From contig CAMAQW010000122.1 of NCBI GenBank assembly GCA_945860335.1, positions 1 through 5,614 of the forward strand: a stretch of 5,614 bases of DNA. Reading direction: 5' to 3'. A model generated the notes under the pieces. The model saw nothing but the letters and a program-made list of their open reading frames with translations, was not told where the DNA came from and made no database searches. The DNA comes from Sediminibacterium ginsengisoli. Lineage in GTDB: Bacteria; Bacteroidota; Bacteroidia; Chitinophagales; Chitinophagaceae. Made by a program: the position numbers and the translations under genes. Of this stretch, positions 1 to 5,614 are shown in pieces; position 1 is the stretch's first letter; each line of letters opens with the position of its first letter.

Positions 1-4
1 AAAA

Positions 5-16
5 TAATGCGCATTA
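5..16. repeat. Perfect 12-bp palindrome TAATGCGCATTA
   Basis: The bases are fully self-complementary without a spacer. The site lies 23 bp beyond the stop codon of the DUF3089 gene, at the window edge. It cannot form a normal hairpin with a loop and has no adjoining T-run on the minus strand, so it is not a typical terminator. It could be an operator for a gene to the left, or chance. Confidence 0.3.
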
Positions 17-38
17 AATTTTTGAGTGTCTTTGGAAA

Positions 39-1094
39 TTAGTGCCCTTCATTTTTATAAGCCTTCATTCTTTCGATTACATTTTCTCTTACGTTTACGT
101 AATACAAATTATAATCGCCAATATGATAATTTGGATTTTTAACTAAAAAGCTCCCAAATATTTTAGGCTTTGCAGTCCATAAAACCTTGTCGGTTATTTT
201 TGCCTGTGCAACACCTTTTGCTAGTTTATTAAAATTGGTAAGAACGCCGCCTTTATTGGCTTTCCAAGAGGCACTAGGTATAGACTTGTTAAACGTAAGC
301 GGGTTGGTAACAATTACATTAAATTTTTCATTTTGAATAAAGGGAGGCGTGTAGCCTTCTTTGTATGTTCTCCAACTGCATATACAACCCGTTTGCTTGG
401 GCGTATCACATGCCTTAATGGATGTATACACTTGCGGATTTACCGGGATTCCCACTAAGTAGGCAGCCACCAATTGTTTTTGTAACGGCTTGTTATCAAA
501 AAATTCTTTTACTAGTCTTATGCCATGTGTTGTGCCTTGACTATGTGAAGCAATAATTATAGGTCTTCCCTTGTTTTCATTTGCCAAATAATATTCAAAA
601 GCTGCTTTTACATCCTGGTAGGCAAGTTCAAAAGCGGCGATGGCAAGCGTGGTATCAGTAGCAGTTGCTGGATAGTATGCACTGATATGCGTTTGTCGAT
701 AACGTGGCGCATACAACCTGCCTGCTACATTAAATAAACTTCCTTGGTACAGCACCGGGCTATAATCTGTTTTTGCAGCTAAAAACGCATCTGAAATATC
801 GGCATTCATGCCAAATGGTTTTTCGGCCCCTAAATAGGTAGTTGGATGAATAAAAAATACGTCTACAGAAGTGTCCTTTTCATAAGAAGCTTGTAATGGA
901 GCCGGCACACTATCTGATGGGTCATGGATAGCAGGATGTGCAGCCCAATAACTAAGATCACTGTAGTTGGGTCCACTACTTGCTTTATTAATTTGATAAT
1001 TGGTTGCTAATTTTTGATAGCTATTGCTGCAACTAGATACTAATAGCGACAAGGCAATGGCCAGGAATAGGTTTGTGGGGGTATGTTTCATCAT
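39..1094 (-). CDS. DUF3089 alpha/beta-hydrolase-like lipoprotein
   Basis: Probably a membrane-anchored, periplasm- or surface-facing hydrolase of the DUF3089 family; its substrate is unknown. The first ATG (1094, or the adjacent one at 1091) gives 350-351 residues. It begins with Met-Met-Lys, a hydrophobic stretch and a lipobox LVSSC whose Cys22 would be lipidated. An in-frame TTG at 1115 would add seven residues, but a candidate -7 element at 1103-1110 lies inside that extension, so I prefer the ATG. Family-like features in order (numbered from 1094) are DVFFIHPTTY near 78-87, the nucleophile-elbow-like SHSQG at 183-187 with Ser185 as likely nucleophile, GCICSW near 236-241, and the C-terminal HIGDYNLYY near 324-332 with His324 as likely catalytic histidine. 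The elbow has Ser in place of the first Gly of GxSxG. The gene is divergent from the oxygenase gene and stands alone here. The family call is strong; the hydrolase activity is inferred. Confidence 0.85.
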   Translation of the reverse strand: MMKHTPTNLFLAIALSLLVSSCSNSYQKLATNYQINKASSGPNYSDLSYWAAHPAIHDPSDSVPAPLQASYEKDTSVDVFFIHPTTYLGAEKPFGMNADISDAFLAAKTDYSPVLYQGSLFNVAGRLYAPRYRQTHISAYYPATATDTTLAIAAFELAYQDVKAAFEYYLANENKGRPIIIASHSQGTTHGIRLVKEFFDNKPLQKQLVAAYLVGIPVNPQVYTSIKACDTPKQTGCICSWRTYKEGYTPPFIQNEKFNVIVTNPLTFNKSIPSASWKANKGGVLTNFNKLAKGVAQAKITDKVLWTAKPKIFGSFLVKNPNYHIGDYNLYYVNVRENVIERMKAYKNEGH

Positions 1095-1102
1095 AGGTAA
1101 GA

Positions 1103-1136
1103 CAAAATTAAACAATTATGGGCTGCTTTGCTGCAA
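1103..1136 (-). promoter_or_regulatory. Candidate Bacteroidota-type promoter for the DUF3089 gene
   Basis: Read on the minus strand, 1110-1103 is TAATTTTG, a perfect match to the Bacteroidota -7 consensus TAnnTTTG. A TTG (1136-1134) lies 23 bases upstream and could serve as the -33 element, although that spacing is at the long end. Transcription would start around 1097, only a few bases before the ATG at 1094, implying a very short leader. The match is seen in the sequence; the activity is inferred. Confidence 0.4.
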
Positions 1137-1142
1137 TATCCT

Positions 1143-1173
1143 TTGTTAAATAAGCGTTTTATACTTATAATAA
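1143..1173 (+). promoter_or_regulatory. Candidate promoter for the oxygenase-chrA operon
   Basis: TTG at 1143-1145 is followed after 20 bases by TATAATAA at 1166-1173, which partly fits the Bacteroidota TTG/TAnnTTTG pattern. Read as a sigma70-type site, the same bases give TTGTTA, a 17-base spacer and a perfect TATAAT (1166-1171). The predicted start is about 6-10 bases before the ATG at 1184. The region is very AT-rich, so such a match can arise by chance. Confidence 0.3.
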
Positions 1174-1183
1174 TCACATATTT

Positions 1184-2128
1184 ATGTCTATACCGGTAGT
1201 AGATTTAGCAGATTTTTTAAGTGGTGATCCCTCTAAAAAAGCCTCTTTTGTAAAAGCACTTGGAACCGCATACGAAACGGTTGGTTTTGTAGCTGTAAAA
1301 AACCATGTCATCCCAGATCATTTAATTGCCGCACAATACGATCAAGTACAGCAGTTTTTTTCGTTGCCACTAGAAAAAAAACTAACCTATCAGATTGATG
1401 GTTTAGCGGGCCAGCGTGGGTATACAAGTTTTGGCACTGAACATGCTAAAGGAAGTGAGGCGCCAGATTTAAAAGAATTTTTCCAATATGGACAAACGGT
1501 AGATGCAAGCCATCCATTAAAATGGGAATATCCAGATAATGTTGTTGTTCATGAAATCCCTTCACTCAATCATACTTTACTAGAAGCGTACCGAAATTTT
1601 GAAAAAAGTGGAAAAGCATTATTACAAGCCATTGCTATTTATTTAGAACTAGACGAATATTTTTTTGATGCACATATAGAAGAAGGTAATTCCATTTTAC
1701 GTTGCATTCATTATCCGCCCATTACACAGGAACCTAAATCTGCAATACGCGCAGAGCAACACGAAGACATTAATTTAATTACGTTGCTAGTTGGCGCTTC
1801 TGCAGATGGACTTCAGATTTTAACAAAGGCGGGCGAATGGGTAGGAGTAACTTCATTACCAGAACAAATTGTAGTGAATGTTGGTGATATGCTACAAAGG
1901 CTCACAAATAATAAATTAAAAAGCACTACACATAGGGTGGTTAATCCACCCAAGGAGCACTGGCATACCAGTCGGTTTTCGATGCCATTTTTTTTGCATC
2001 CAAAAAGTGAAATGAGTTTAACTTGTTTAGATAGTTGTATCGATGCAGAACATCCAAAAGCATATCCCGATGCAACCGCAGGTGAATATTTAGATGAAAG
2101 GCTTCGCGAAATTGGTTTAAAAAAATAA
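1184..2128 (+). CDS. Fe(II)/2-oxoglutarate-dependent oxygenase, isopenicillin N synthase-like family
   Basis: A soluble cytoplasmic non-heme iron oxygenase of 314 residues, the usual length for this superfamily. It should couple 2-oxoglutarate decarboxylation to oxidation of a small organic substrate that cannot be named from sequence. The N-terminal DIOX_N-type region spans about residues 3-110, including GFVAVKNH at 34-41, RGYTSFG at 78-84 and DLKEFFQYG at 95-103. The catalytic 2OG-FeII_Oxy core spans about 168-272. The iron ligands are visible as His193-x-Asp195 (HED) and His250 (TTHRVVNP), and the 2-oxoglutarate carboxylate is likely bound by Arg264 and Ser266 (RFS). All key residues are present, so it should be active. 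The ATG has an A/T-rich leader and no Shine-Dalgarno sequence. The gene ends two bases before the chrA start, implying co-transcription and probably coupled translation. Related plant and bacterial enzymes act on amino acids, hormones, flavonoids or peptides, so the family membership does not fix a pathway. Confidence 0.9.
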   Translation: MSIPVVDLADFLSGDPSKKASFVKALGTAYETVGFVAVKNHVIPDHLIAAQYDQVQQFFSLPLEKKLTYQIDGLAGQRGYTSFGTEHAKGSEAPDLKEFFQYGQTVDASHPLKWEYPDNVVVHEIPSLNHTLLEAYRNFEKSGKALLQAIAIYLELDEYFFDAHIEEGNSILRCIHYPPITQEPKSAIRAEQHEDINLITLLVGASADGLQILTKAGEWVGVTSLPEQIVVNVGDMLQRLTNNKLKSTTHRVVNPPKEHWHTSRFSMPFFLHPKSEMSLTCLDSCIDAEHPKAYPDATAGEYLDERLREIGLKK

Positions 2129-2130
2129 AT

Positions 2131-3384
2131 TTGGCACTACTTCGTCATATACCATTTTTACGCGCTGTTCTTTGGCATAGCTTAACCGCTTTTGGTGGTC
2201 CACAAGGTCACCTTGGTATGATGATGAAAACATTTGTGCATCGCCGTAGAGATGTTACAGAGGCTGAATTACTCGAGTACAATGGGTTTTGTCAACTCTT
2301 GCCCGGCGCTTCCTCTACGCAAACATTAGCACTTATTGGTTATAAAAGAGGTGGCTATTTACTAGCTGTATTAACGCTACTCATTTGGATAATGCCTGCC
2401 TGTGCACTTATGGGCGGACTTTCATTTTTACTCAATTATTTTGAAGATAAAAATGAAGTGATTGGCGCATTTAAATTTATTAGACCCATGGCTATTGGGT
2501 TTATTGCCTATTCGGCGCTAAAAATTTTACCGCTTGCTGTTCATAACACCATCACACGTGTTATAGTAGTGATTGGTGCAGCTGCTACATTTTTATTTTT
2601 TAAAACACCTTGGGTATTTCCTGCCTTGATTGTTGCTGCAGGTATTGCAACAAATTTTAGTGACAAAAGAATTCCTGAAAAAGAAAAACCCGTTAAAAAA
2701 ATAAAGTGGGTAAGCTTGTTTTTATTTATTGCATGCTTTGCATTAGCGGGTTATTTATCTGAAACAGCTACCCGCAATAATTGGGAAAATAGAAAAGCTT
2801 TTAACTTGTTTGAACACAACTATCGTAACGGAAGTTTGGTATTTGGCGGCGGTGATGTACTCATGCCATTACTGTATGAGCAGTATGTTACAAGGCCAGC
2901 TTCTAAGCGCGTAATTGATAACAAACGCGATGTATTAAAAATGAATCAAGCCGACTTTTTAACCGGTTCAGGTATCGTAAGGGCCATACCCGGTCCTGTA
3001 TTTTCTATCGCTGCATTTTCCGGTGGAATGACCATGCGATCGGAAGGGGCTTTTGGACAAATGATGGGTATTATTATTGGTGCTATTGGCATTTTTTTGC
3101 CGAGTGCTTTTTTAGTGCTTTTCTTCTTTCCTGTATGGAATTATGTAAAGCGTTATGTTGTTATTTTTAGATCTTTAGAAGGCATTAATGCTGCTGTTGC
3201 CGGTATACTTTTTGGGGCCACTGCCTACTTAATGAAAGACCATTTTTCGGACCCTGCAGCATCAAGTTATTTGCTAATACAATGGTTGGTTGTGTTAGGA
3301 ACCATTGTATTACTTCGCATCAATAAAATACCAGCACCCGTTATTGTTGGTTCTATATTTTTACTGGGTTTATTGCTTCACTAA
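2131..3384 (+). CDS. chrA: ChrA-family chromate (CHR) transporter, full-length two-domain form
   Basis: An inner-membrane transporter of 417 residues, the size of the long-chain CHR family, whose characterised members export chromate. It has two homologous halves. The first carries SLTAFGGPQGH (17-27) and CQLLPGASSTQ (54-64). The second carries the matching FGGGDVLMPLL (238-248) and GIVRAIPGPVFS (281-292). Hydrophobic segments are clear near 78-102, 115-135, 143-172, 192-208, 310-335, 352-367 and 380-417, with a charged linker at about 178-192 (KRIPEKEKPVKK). The start is TTG: the frame has no ATG upstream before a stop at 2095-2097, and the first ATG cluster (2218-2226) would remove the conserved N-terminal helix and FGGP motif. 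It lies two bases after the oxygenase stop, so it is the second gene of that operon. The fold assignment is firm. Chromate as the physiological substrate is inferred; orphan CHR proteins may move other oxyanions. Confidence 0.9.
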   Translation: MALLRHIPFLRAVLWHSLTAFGGPQGHLGMMMKTFVHRRRDVTEAELLEYNGFCQLLPGASSTQTLALIGYKRGGYLLAVLTLLIWIMPACALMGGLSFLLNYFEDKNEVIGAFKFIRPMAIGFIAYSALKILPLAVHNTITRVIVVIGAAATFLFFKTPWVFPALIVAAGIATNFSDKRIPEKEKPVKKIKWVSLFLFIACFALAGYLSETATRNNWENRKAFNLFEHNYRNGSLVFGGGDVLMPLLYEQYVTRPASKRVIDNKRDVLKMNQADFLTGSGIVRAIPGPVFSIAAFSGGMTMRSEGAFGQMMGIIIGAIGIFLPSAFLVLFFFPVWNYVKRYVVIFRSLEGINAAVAGILFGATAYLMKDHFSDPAASSYLLIQWLVVLGTIVLLRINKIPAPVIVGSIFLLGLLLH

Positions 3385-3421
3385 AAACAAGTTAAATTAC
3401 AGCGTCAAATGCGGTAATCTG

Positions 3422-3447
3422 CGCATACTGTTATAATATTACATTTA
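3422..3447 (+). promoter_or_regulatory. Weak candidate promoter for the secreted-protein pair
   Basis: TACATTTA at 3440-3447 matches the TAnnTTTG -7 pattern except for the last base. A CTG at 3419-3421 sits 18 bases upstream, in the place of the expected TTG. A TATAAT at 3432-3437 is an alternative -10-like string without a good partner. Transcription from either site would begin very close to the TTG start codons at 3454 and 3460. The pair could instead be read through from chrA, since I see no convincing terminator in the 69-bp gap. Confidence 0.2.
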
Positions 3448-3453
3448 AATCTG

Positions 3454-4236
3454 TTGCATTTGAAGCGAAGGCTACTCCCATTTATTATTGTTTTTTTCCT
3501 ATTAATAGGTCAAATGCCAAAAGCCAATGCGCAGTATGTTACCATCGCAGGAACCGTCTATGATGTTACCGCCCGTAATCCTCTAGAAGCAGTAGCCGTG
3601 CGCTCTACATCCGGAAGAGGGGGTATTACAGATTCGACAGGAAGGTATATCGTAACGGTATTAAAAACAGATTCTATTTGGTTTTCTATGATTGGTAAAA
3701 ACACGATGAAATATCCTGTTGATACCATTTCCAATTTGGATAATTTTAATATTATGATTCATGTAAAGGCCACCGATTTGCCAGAAGTGAAAGTGCGTAA
3801 TAATTATTACAGGTATGATTCTATTCAAAATAGAATTGACAATGCCAAAGGCTTTAATTATAAAAAACCAGGCCTTGGCTTGACCTCTAATCCCAATTAC
3901 AATCCTGGCGGGTTAACGGTTGGTTTTGATTTAGAAGCCATCATCAATATGTTTAGGTTCAAGCGCAACCAGAACATGGAGTTTTTACAAAAACGACTCA
4001 TTGACCAGGAACAAGAAAAATATGTCAACTTCAGATTTAGCAAAGCCTTTGTTCGTAAAATTACACTGCTAAAATCGCCGGAGTTAGATACGTTTATGGT
4101 TCGTTTTAGACCACCTTACGAACTCGTTACAAAAATGAATGATTTAGAATTCGGTTATTACATCGAAAAGCAACTTGAAATTTATAAGCGAACTAAAAAT
4201 TCATATAGAGGTAGTTTGCGCAGAAGAGATGATTAA
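3454..4236 (+). CDS. Exported protein with carboxypeptidase-like regulatory (CarboxypepD_reg-like) domain
   Basis: A secreted protein of about 260 residues with no recognised enzyme domain. The signal peptide has basic residues (KRR), a hydrophobic core at about 8-19 and an AxA site, KANA|Q, after residue 26. Residues about 28-112 form the small beta-sandwich seen at the N-terminus of many Bacteroidota TonB-dependent receptors and secreted proteins: IAGTVYD, the PLEAVAV strand, GGITDSTGRYIV and a final LPEVKV strand. No plug or barrel follows. The remaining ~145 residues are hydrophilic, with FRFKRNQNMEFLQKRL (167-182) and FGYYIEKQLEIYKR (233-246) probably helical. There is no ATG start: the frame offers TTG at 3454 or 3460, and the later one (Met-Lys-Arg-Arg) looks equally natural. 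The next gene follows after 14 bp and is also exported, so the two probably work together. The domain call is good; the function is unknown. Confidence 0.8.
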   Translation: MHLKRRLLPFIIVFFLLIGQMPKANAQYVTIAGTVYDVTARNPLEAVAVRSTSGRGGITDSTGRYIVTVLKTDSIWFSMIGKNTMKYPVDTISNLDNFNIMIHVKATDLPEVKVRNNYYRYDSIQNRIDNAKGFNYKKPGLGLTSNPNYNPGGLTVGFDLEAIINMFRFKRNQNMEFLQKRLIDQEQEKYVNFRFSKAFVRKITLLKSPELDTFMVRFRPPYELVTKMNDLEFGYYIEKQLEIYKRTKNSYRGSLRRRDD

Positions 4237-4250
4237 TTATCTTTATCATC

Positions 4251-5216
4251 ATGCGCCTTTTCATTACAGTTTTATTTTTCATGTCTTTTGTGGCAGTATC
4301 TGCACAAAATAAAACCGGTGTATGGTATGGTGCCATTGTGTTTGAGCCCGATGGTGTTAGGGAAGTAGATTCCGAGCCTCGCATTAGAGTAGATGCTCAG
4401 GCCGGCCGTATCGTCAATGTTCCACCTGTTTATGCGGGCACTATGTCTCTTTCAAAATCTAGAACCTATACCAAAGCTAAACTAGAAATTGTAGACACTG
4501 CCGGTCAAATGATGGCAGTACTCACCACATTTAGTGCCGATCAAAAAAAATTAACTGCTTACTTATTTTATGTATCCGCTACACCTACAGAGAAATATAA
4601 TTACTACGCAAAAGCAGTTCGTTGTTTGATTAATGAAACAGAACATACCCCTAGTTTATTTGACCTTCACGGCAATTTTGTTTTCACCGATACCAGTGTT
4701 GTTTTTAGTGGTATTTGGGAGAGCCCATTTGGAAAAAGCAGGTTGGGGAAATTTACTTTTCAGCCAAGCATACAATCTATCAATGTTAATCCTGAACTGC
4801 TTATTCAGTGGAATGATATCGTTAAAGTTGTACCGGAGGTAATTCAAATAGAAAATTGGGCACCCTCAACAAGTAATTTTGATACCATTCTTACAAAATC
4901 TTTTTATATCGATTTTTCAATTGCAGAAACCGGGGTTCTAGATCATGATACCCTGGTGGTATTAGTGGACGGACAGGTGTTAGAAGAAAATCTCGTGCTC
5001 ACCGATAAAAAACATGATTTCAGGGTTAATATTACATCCAAAGACTATCATCAGTTAACCATTCGCACAAAAAGTGAGGGTTCCATTAAAGGAACAGGCT
5101 TCCTTTTAAGTATTGCCACAAAGGAAAATGTCTATAAATACAACCTCACTCAATACAAGTACAATCAATCGGATTGGTTTTTTCAAAAAGTAGGCGGTAG
5201 GGCTCGTTCTAATTAG
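4251..5216 (+). CDS. Exported beta-rich protein of unknown function, two putative domains
   Basis: I do not recognise a named family for this 321-residue protein. The signal peptide is clear: Met-Arg-Leu, a hydrophobic core at about 3-15, and cleavage after VAVSA (residue 18) before Gln-Asn. The mature N-terminal part (about 22-172) looks like one beta-barrel or lipocalin-like unit, opening with GVWYGAI and closing with FSGIWESPFGKSRLGKFTF, strands typical of 'GxW'-type small barrels; this is an inference from pattern only. The C-terminal part (about 215-305) reads SFYIDFSIAETGVLDHDTL, VVLVDGQVLEENLVLTDK, then LTIRTKSEGSIKGTGFLLSI. It resembles a beta-sandwich repeated in Bacteroidota secreted proteins with a 'G.vDGDtv.v.lNG..l' core and an 'N.G.ippnTa' segment. 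It has one cysteine (125) and no membrane helix after the signal. The ATG follows the previous stop by 14 bp, without a Shine-Dalgarno sequence, suggesting an operon. It probably resides in the periplasm. Confidence 0.75.
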   Translation: MRLFITVLFFMSFVAVSAQNKTGVWYGAIVFEPDGVREVDSEPRIRVDAQAGRIVNVPPVYAGTMSLSKSRTYTKAKLEIVDTAGQMMAVLTTFSADQKKLTAYLFYVSATPTEKYNYYAKAVRCLINETEHTPSLFDLHGNFVFTDTSVVFSGIWESPFGKSRLGKFTFQPSIQSINVNPELLIQWNDIVKVVPEVIQIENWAPSTSNFDTILTKSFYIDFSIAETGVLDHDTLVVLVDGQVLEENLVLTDKKHDFRVNITSKDYHQLTIRTKSEGSIKGTGFLLSIATKENVYKYNLTQYKYNQSDWFFQKVGGRARSN

Positions 5217-5218
5217 GT

Positions 5219-5248
5219 TTTGCTCTATTTATTGGGCAAATAATTTAC
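5219..5248 (+). promoter_or_regulatory. Candidate promoter for the efflux adaptor gene
   Basis: TTTG at 5219-5222, just after the preceding stop, is followed after 18 bases by TAATTTAC at 5241-5248. This fits a Bacteroidota -33/-7 pair (TTTG and TAnnTTTG) except for the last two bases. An imperfect dyad, ACCTT-T-AAGGT (5247-5257), covers the predicted start region. Its AAGG (5253-5256) lies eight bases before the ATG and could act as a weak ribosome-binding site. The site supports a separate transcript but is not proven. Confidence 0.3.
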
Positions 5249-5264
5249 CTTTAAGGTTCTTAAA

Positions 5265-5614
5265 ATGAATACTTTGAAAAGATGTTCTCTACCCATCGTG
5301 CTCCTTTTAGCACTTGTAGCCTGTAAAGGTAAACCTGATCAAAAAAAACAAAAAGATGGTGGGCCTAAAGCTGCTATCGTAGATGTTATTATTGCTTCAA
5401 ATAATAAAATCAATAAAAAAATTGAAGTAAATGGTTCGGTTCTTCCAAATGAAATGACAACCATTCAATCTGAAGTATCTGGTCGCGTTACTTTTTTACA
5501 AATTCCAGAAGGAGGATCTGTTGCAGCTGGAACTGTATTAGCACGTATCAATGATGCCGATTTAAAAGCATCTCAACAAAAAATAAATGTGCAATTAGAT
5601 CTTGCACAAAAAAA
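5265..5614 (+). CDS. RND efflux periplasmic adaptor (membrane fusion protein, HlyD/AcrA-like), 5' part only
   Basis: The first 116 codons of a lipoprotein adaptor that would link an inner-membrane RND pump to an outer-membrane TolC-like channel. The frame is open to the window edge with no stop. The N-terminus has Lys5/Arg6, a hydrophobic core and the lipobox LVAC, with Cys20 as the lipidated residue. A charged, Lys-rich linker (about 21-36, KGKPDQKKQKDGGPK) follows, then a beta strand VDVIIAS. Residues about 55-100 are the first half of a biotinyl-lipoyl-like domain: VNGSVLPNEMTTIQSEVSGR, then VTFLQIPEGGSVAAGTVLARI, the classic 'G.V......G..V..G..L..i' pattern. DLKASQQKINVQLDLAQKK would open the alpha-helical hairpin. 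Family members are usually about 350-400 residues, so roughly two thirds is missing. The rest, and the expected pump gene, lie beyond 5614. Whether it moves drugs or metals cannot be told from this part. Confidence 0.88.
   Translation, partial: MNTLKRCSLPIVLLLALVACKGKPDQKKQKDGGPKAAIVDVIIASNNKINKKIEVNGSVLPNEMTTIQSEVSGRVTFLQIPEGGSVAAGTVLARINDADLKASQQKINVQLDLAQK

Noticed and set aside
1352..1380. Homopolymer runs (T7, A8) in the oxygenase gene as possible frameshift sites
   Set aside because: The reading frame stays intact through them and all conserved motifs follow in frame. Such runs are expected in AT-rich coding DNA.
3396..3418. ATTAC...GTAAT inverted repeat as a terminator after chrA
   Set aside because: The stem is five AT-rich pairs with a 13-base loop and no T-run. 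It is too weak, so read-through into the next genes remains possible.
4193..4384. Minus-strand open frame of 63 codons spanning the junction of the two secreted-protein genes
   Set aside because: It overlaps two well-supported plus-strand genes with signal peptides, and its translation shows no domain or signal. It is an antisense shadow.
4633..4842. Plus-strand open frame of 69 codons with a hydrophobic N-terminus
   Set aside because: It lies wholly inside the unknown secreted protein gene in another frame. Its hydrophobicity comes from T-rich codons of the real gene, and there is no independent start signal.
4656..4847. Minus-strand open frame of 63 codons
   Set aside because: It is entirely antisense to the 4251-5216 gene and shows no recognisable features.
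5219..5240. TTTGC...GCAAA inverted repeat as a terminator after the 4251-5216 gene
   Set aside because: The stem is only five base pairs, AT-rich, with a 12-base loop and no following T-run. Part of it is better read as a -33 promoter element.
5340..5354. A-rich tract in the adaptor gene as a programmed slippage site
   Set aside because: It encodes the ordinary Lys/Gln-rich linker after the lipid anchor. The frame continues correctly into the lipoyl-like domain, and there is no alternative product of interest.

Overview
This AT-rich, gene-dense window looks like chromosomal DNA from a member of the Bacteroidota, most likely the Chitinophagales/Chitinophagaceae. That placement is inferred from several signs: translation starts without clear Shine-Dalgarno sequences, a perfect TAnnTTTG-type -7 element, a secreted protein with a carboxypeptidase-like regulatory domain, a DUF3089 lipoprotein, and the general protein style. 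I could not run a search to confirm it. There is no RNA gene, CRISPR array, insertion sequence or phage gene, and no gene-free stretch longer than about 90 bases.

Layout: (1) On the minus strand, 39-1094 encodes a DUF3089 alpha/beta-hydrolase-like lipoprotein. (2) An 89-bp divergent intergenic region (1095-1183) carries candidate promoters in both directions. (3) On the plus strand, 1184-2128 encodes a soluble non-heme Fe(II)/2-oxoglutarate oxygenase of the isopenicillin N synthase-like family. Two bases after its stop codon comes a TTG-started full-length ChrA-family (CHR) membrane transporter (2131-3384). This pair is almost certainly one transcript. (4) After a 69-bp gap comes a second plus-strand pair, spaced by 14 bp. 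The first gene encodes an exported protein with a carboxypeptidase-like regulatory domain (3454-4236). The second encodes an exported, beta-rich, two-part protein of unknown function (4251-5216). (5) After 48 bp, a lipoprotein periplasmic adaptor (membrane fusion protein) of an RND-type efflux pump begins at 5265 and runs off the end of the window.

How the genes may work together: the oxygenase and transporter are tightly coupled, but their shared substrate is unknown. ChrA families move chromate or related oxyanions, and oxygenases of this class act on small organic molecules, so the functional link is only a hypothesis. The two secreted proteins probably act together in the periplasm or at the outer membrane. 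The adaptor probably starts a separate efflux operon, with the inner-membrane pump and an outer-membrane factor expected downstream.

Nothing here is clearly a new defence or mobile system. The most novel material is the uncharacterised secreted pair and the oxygenase-transporter pairing.
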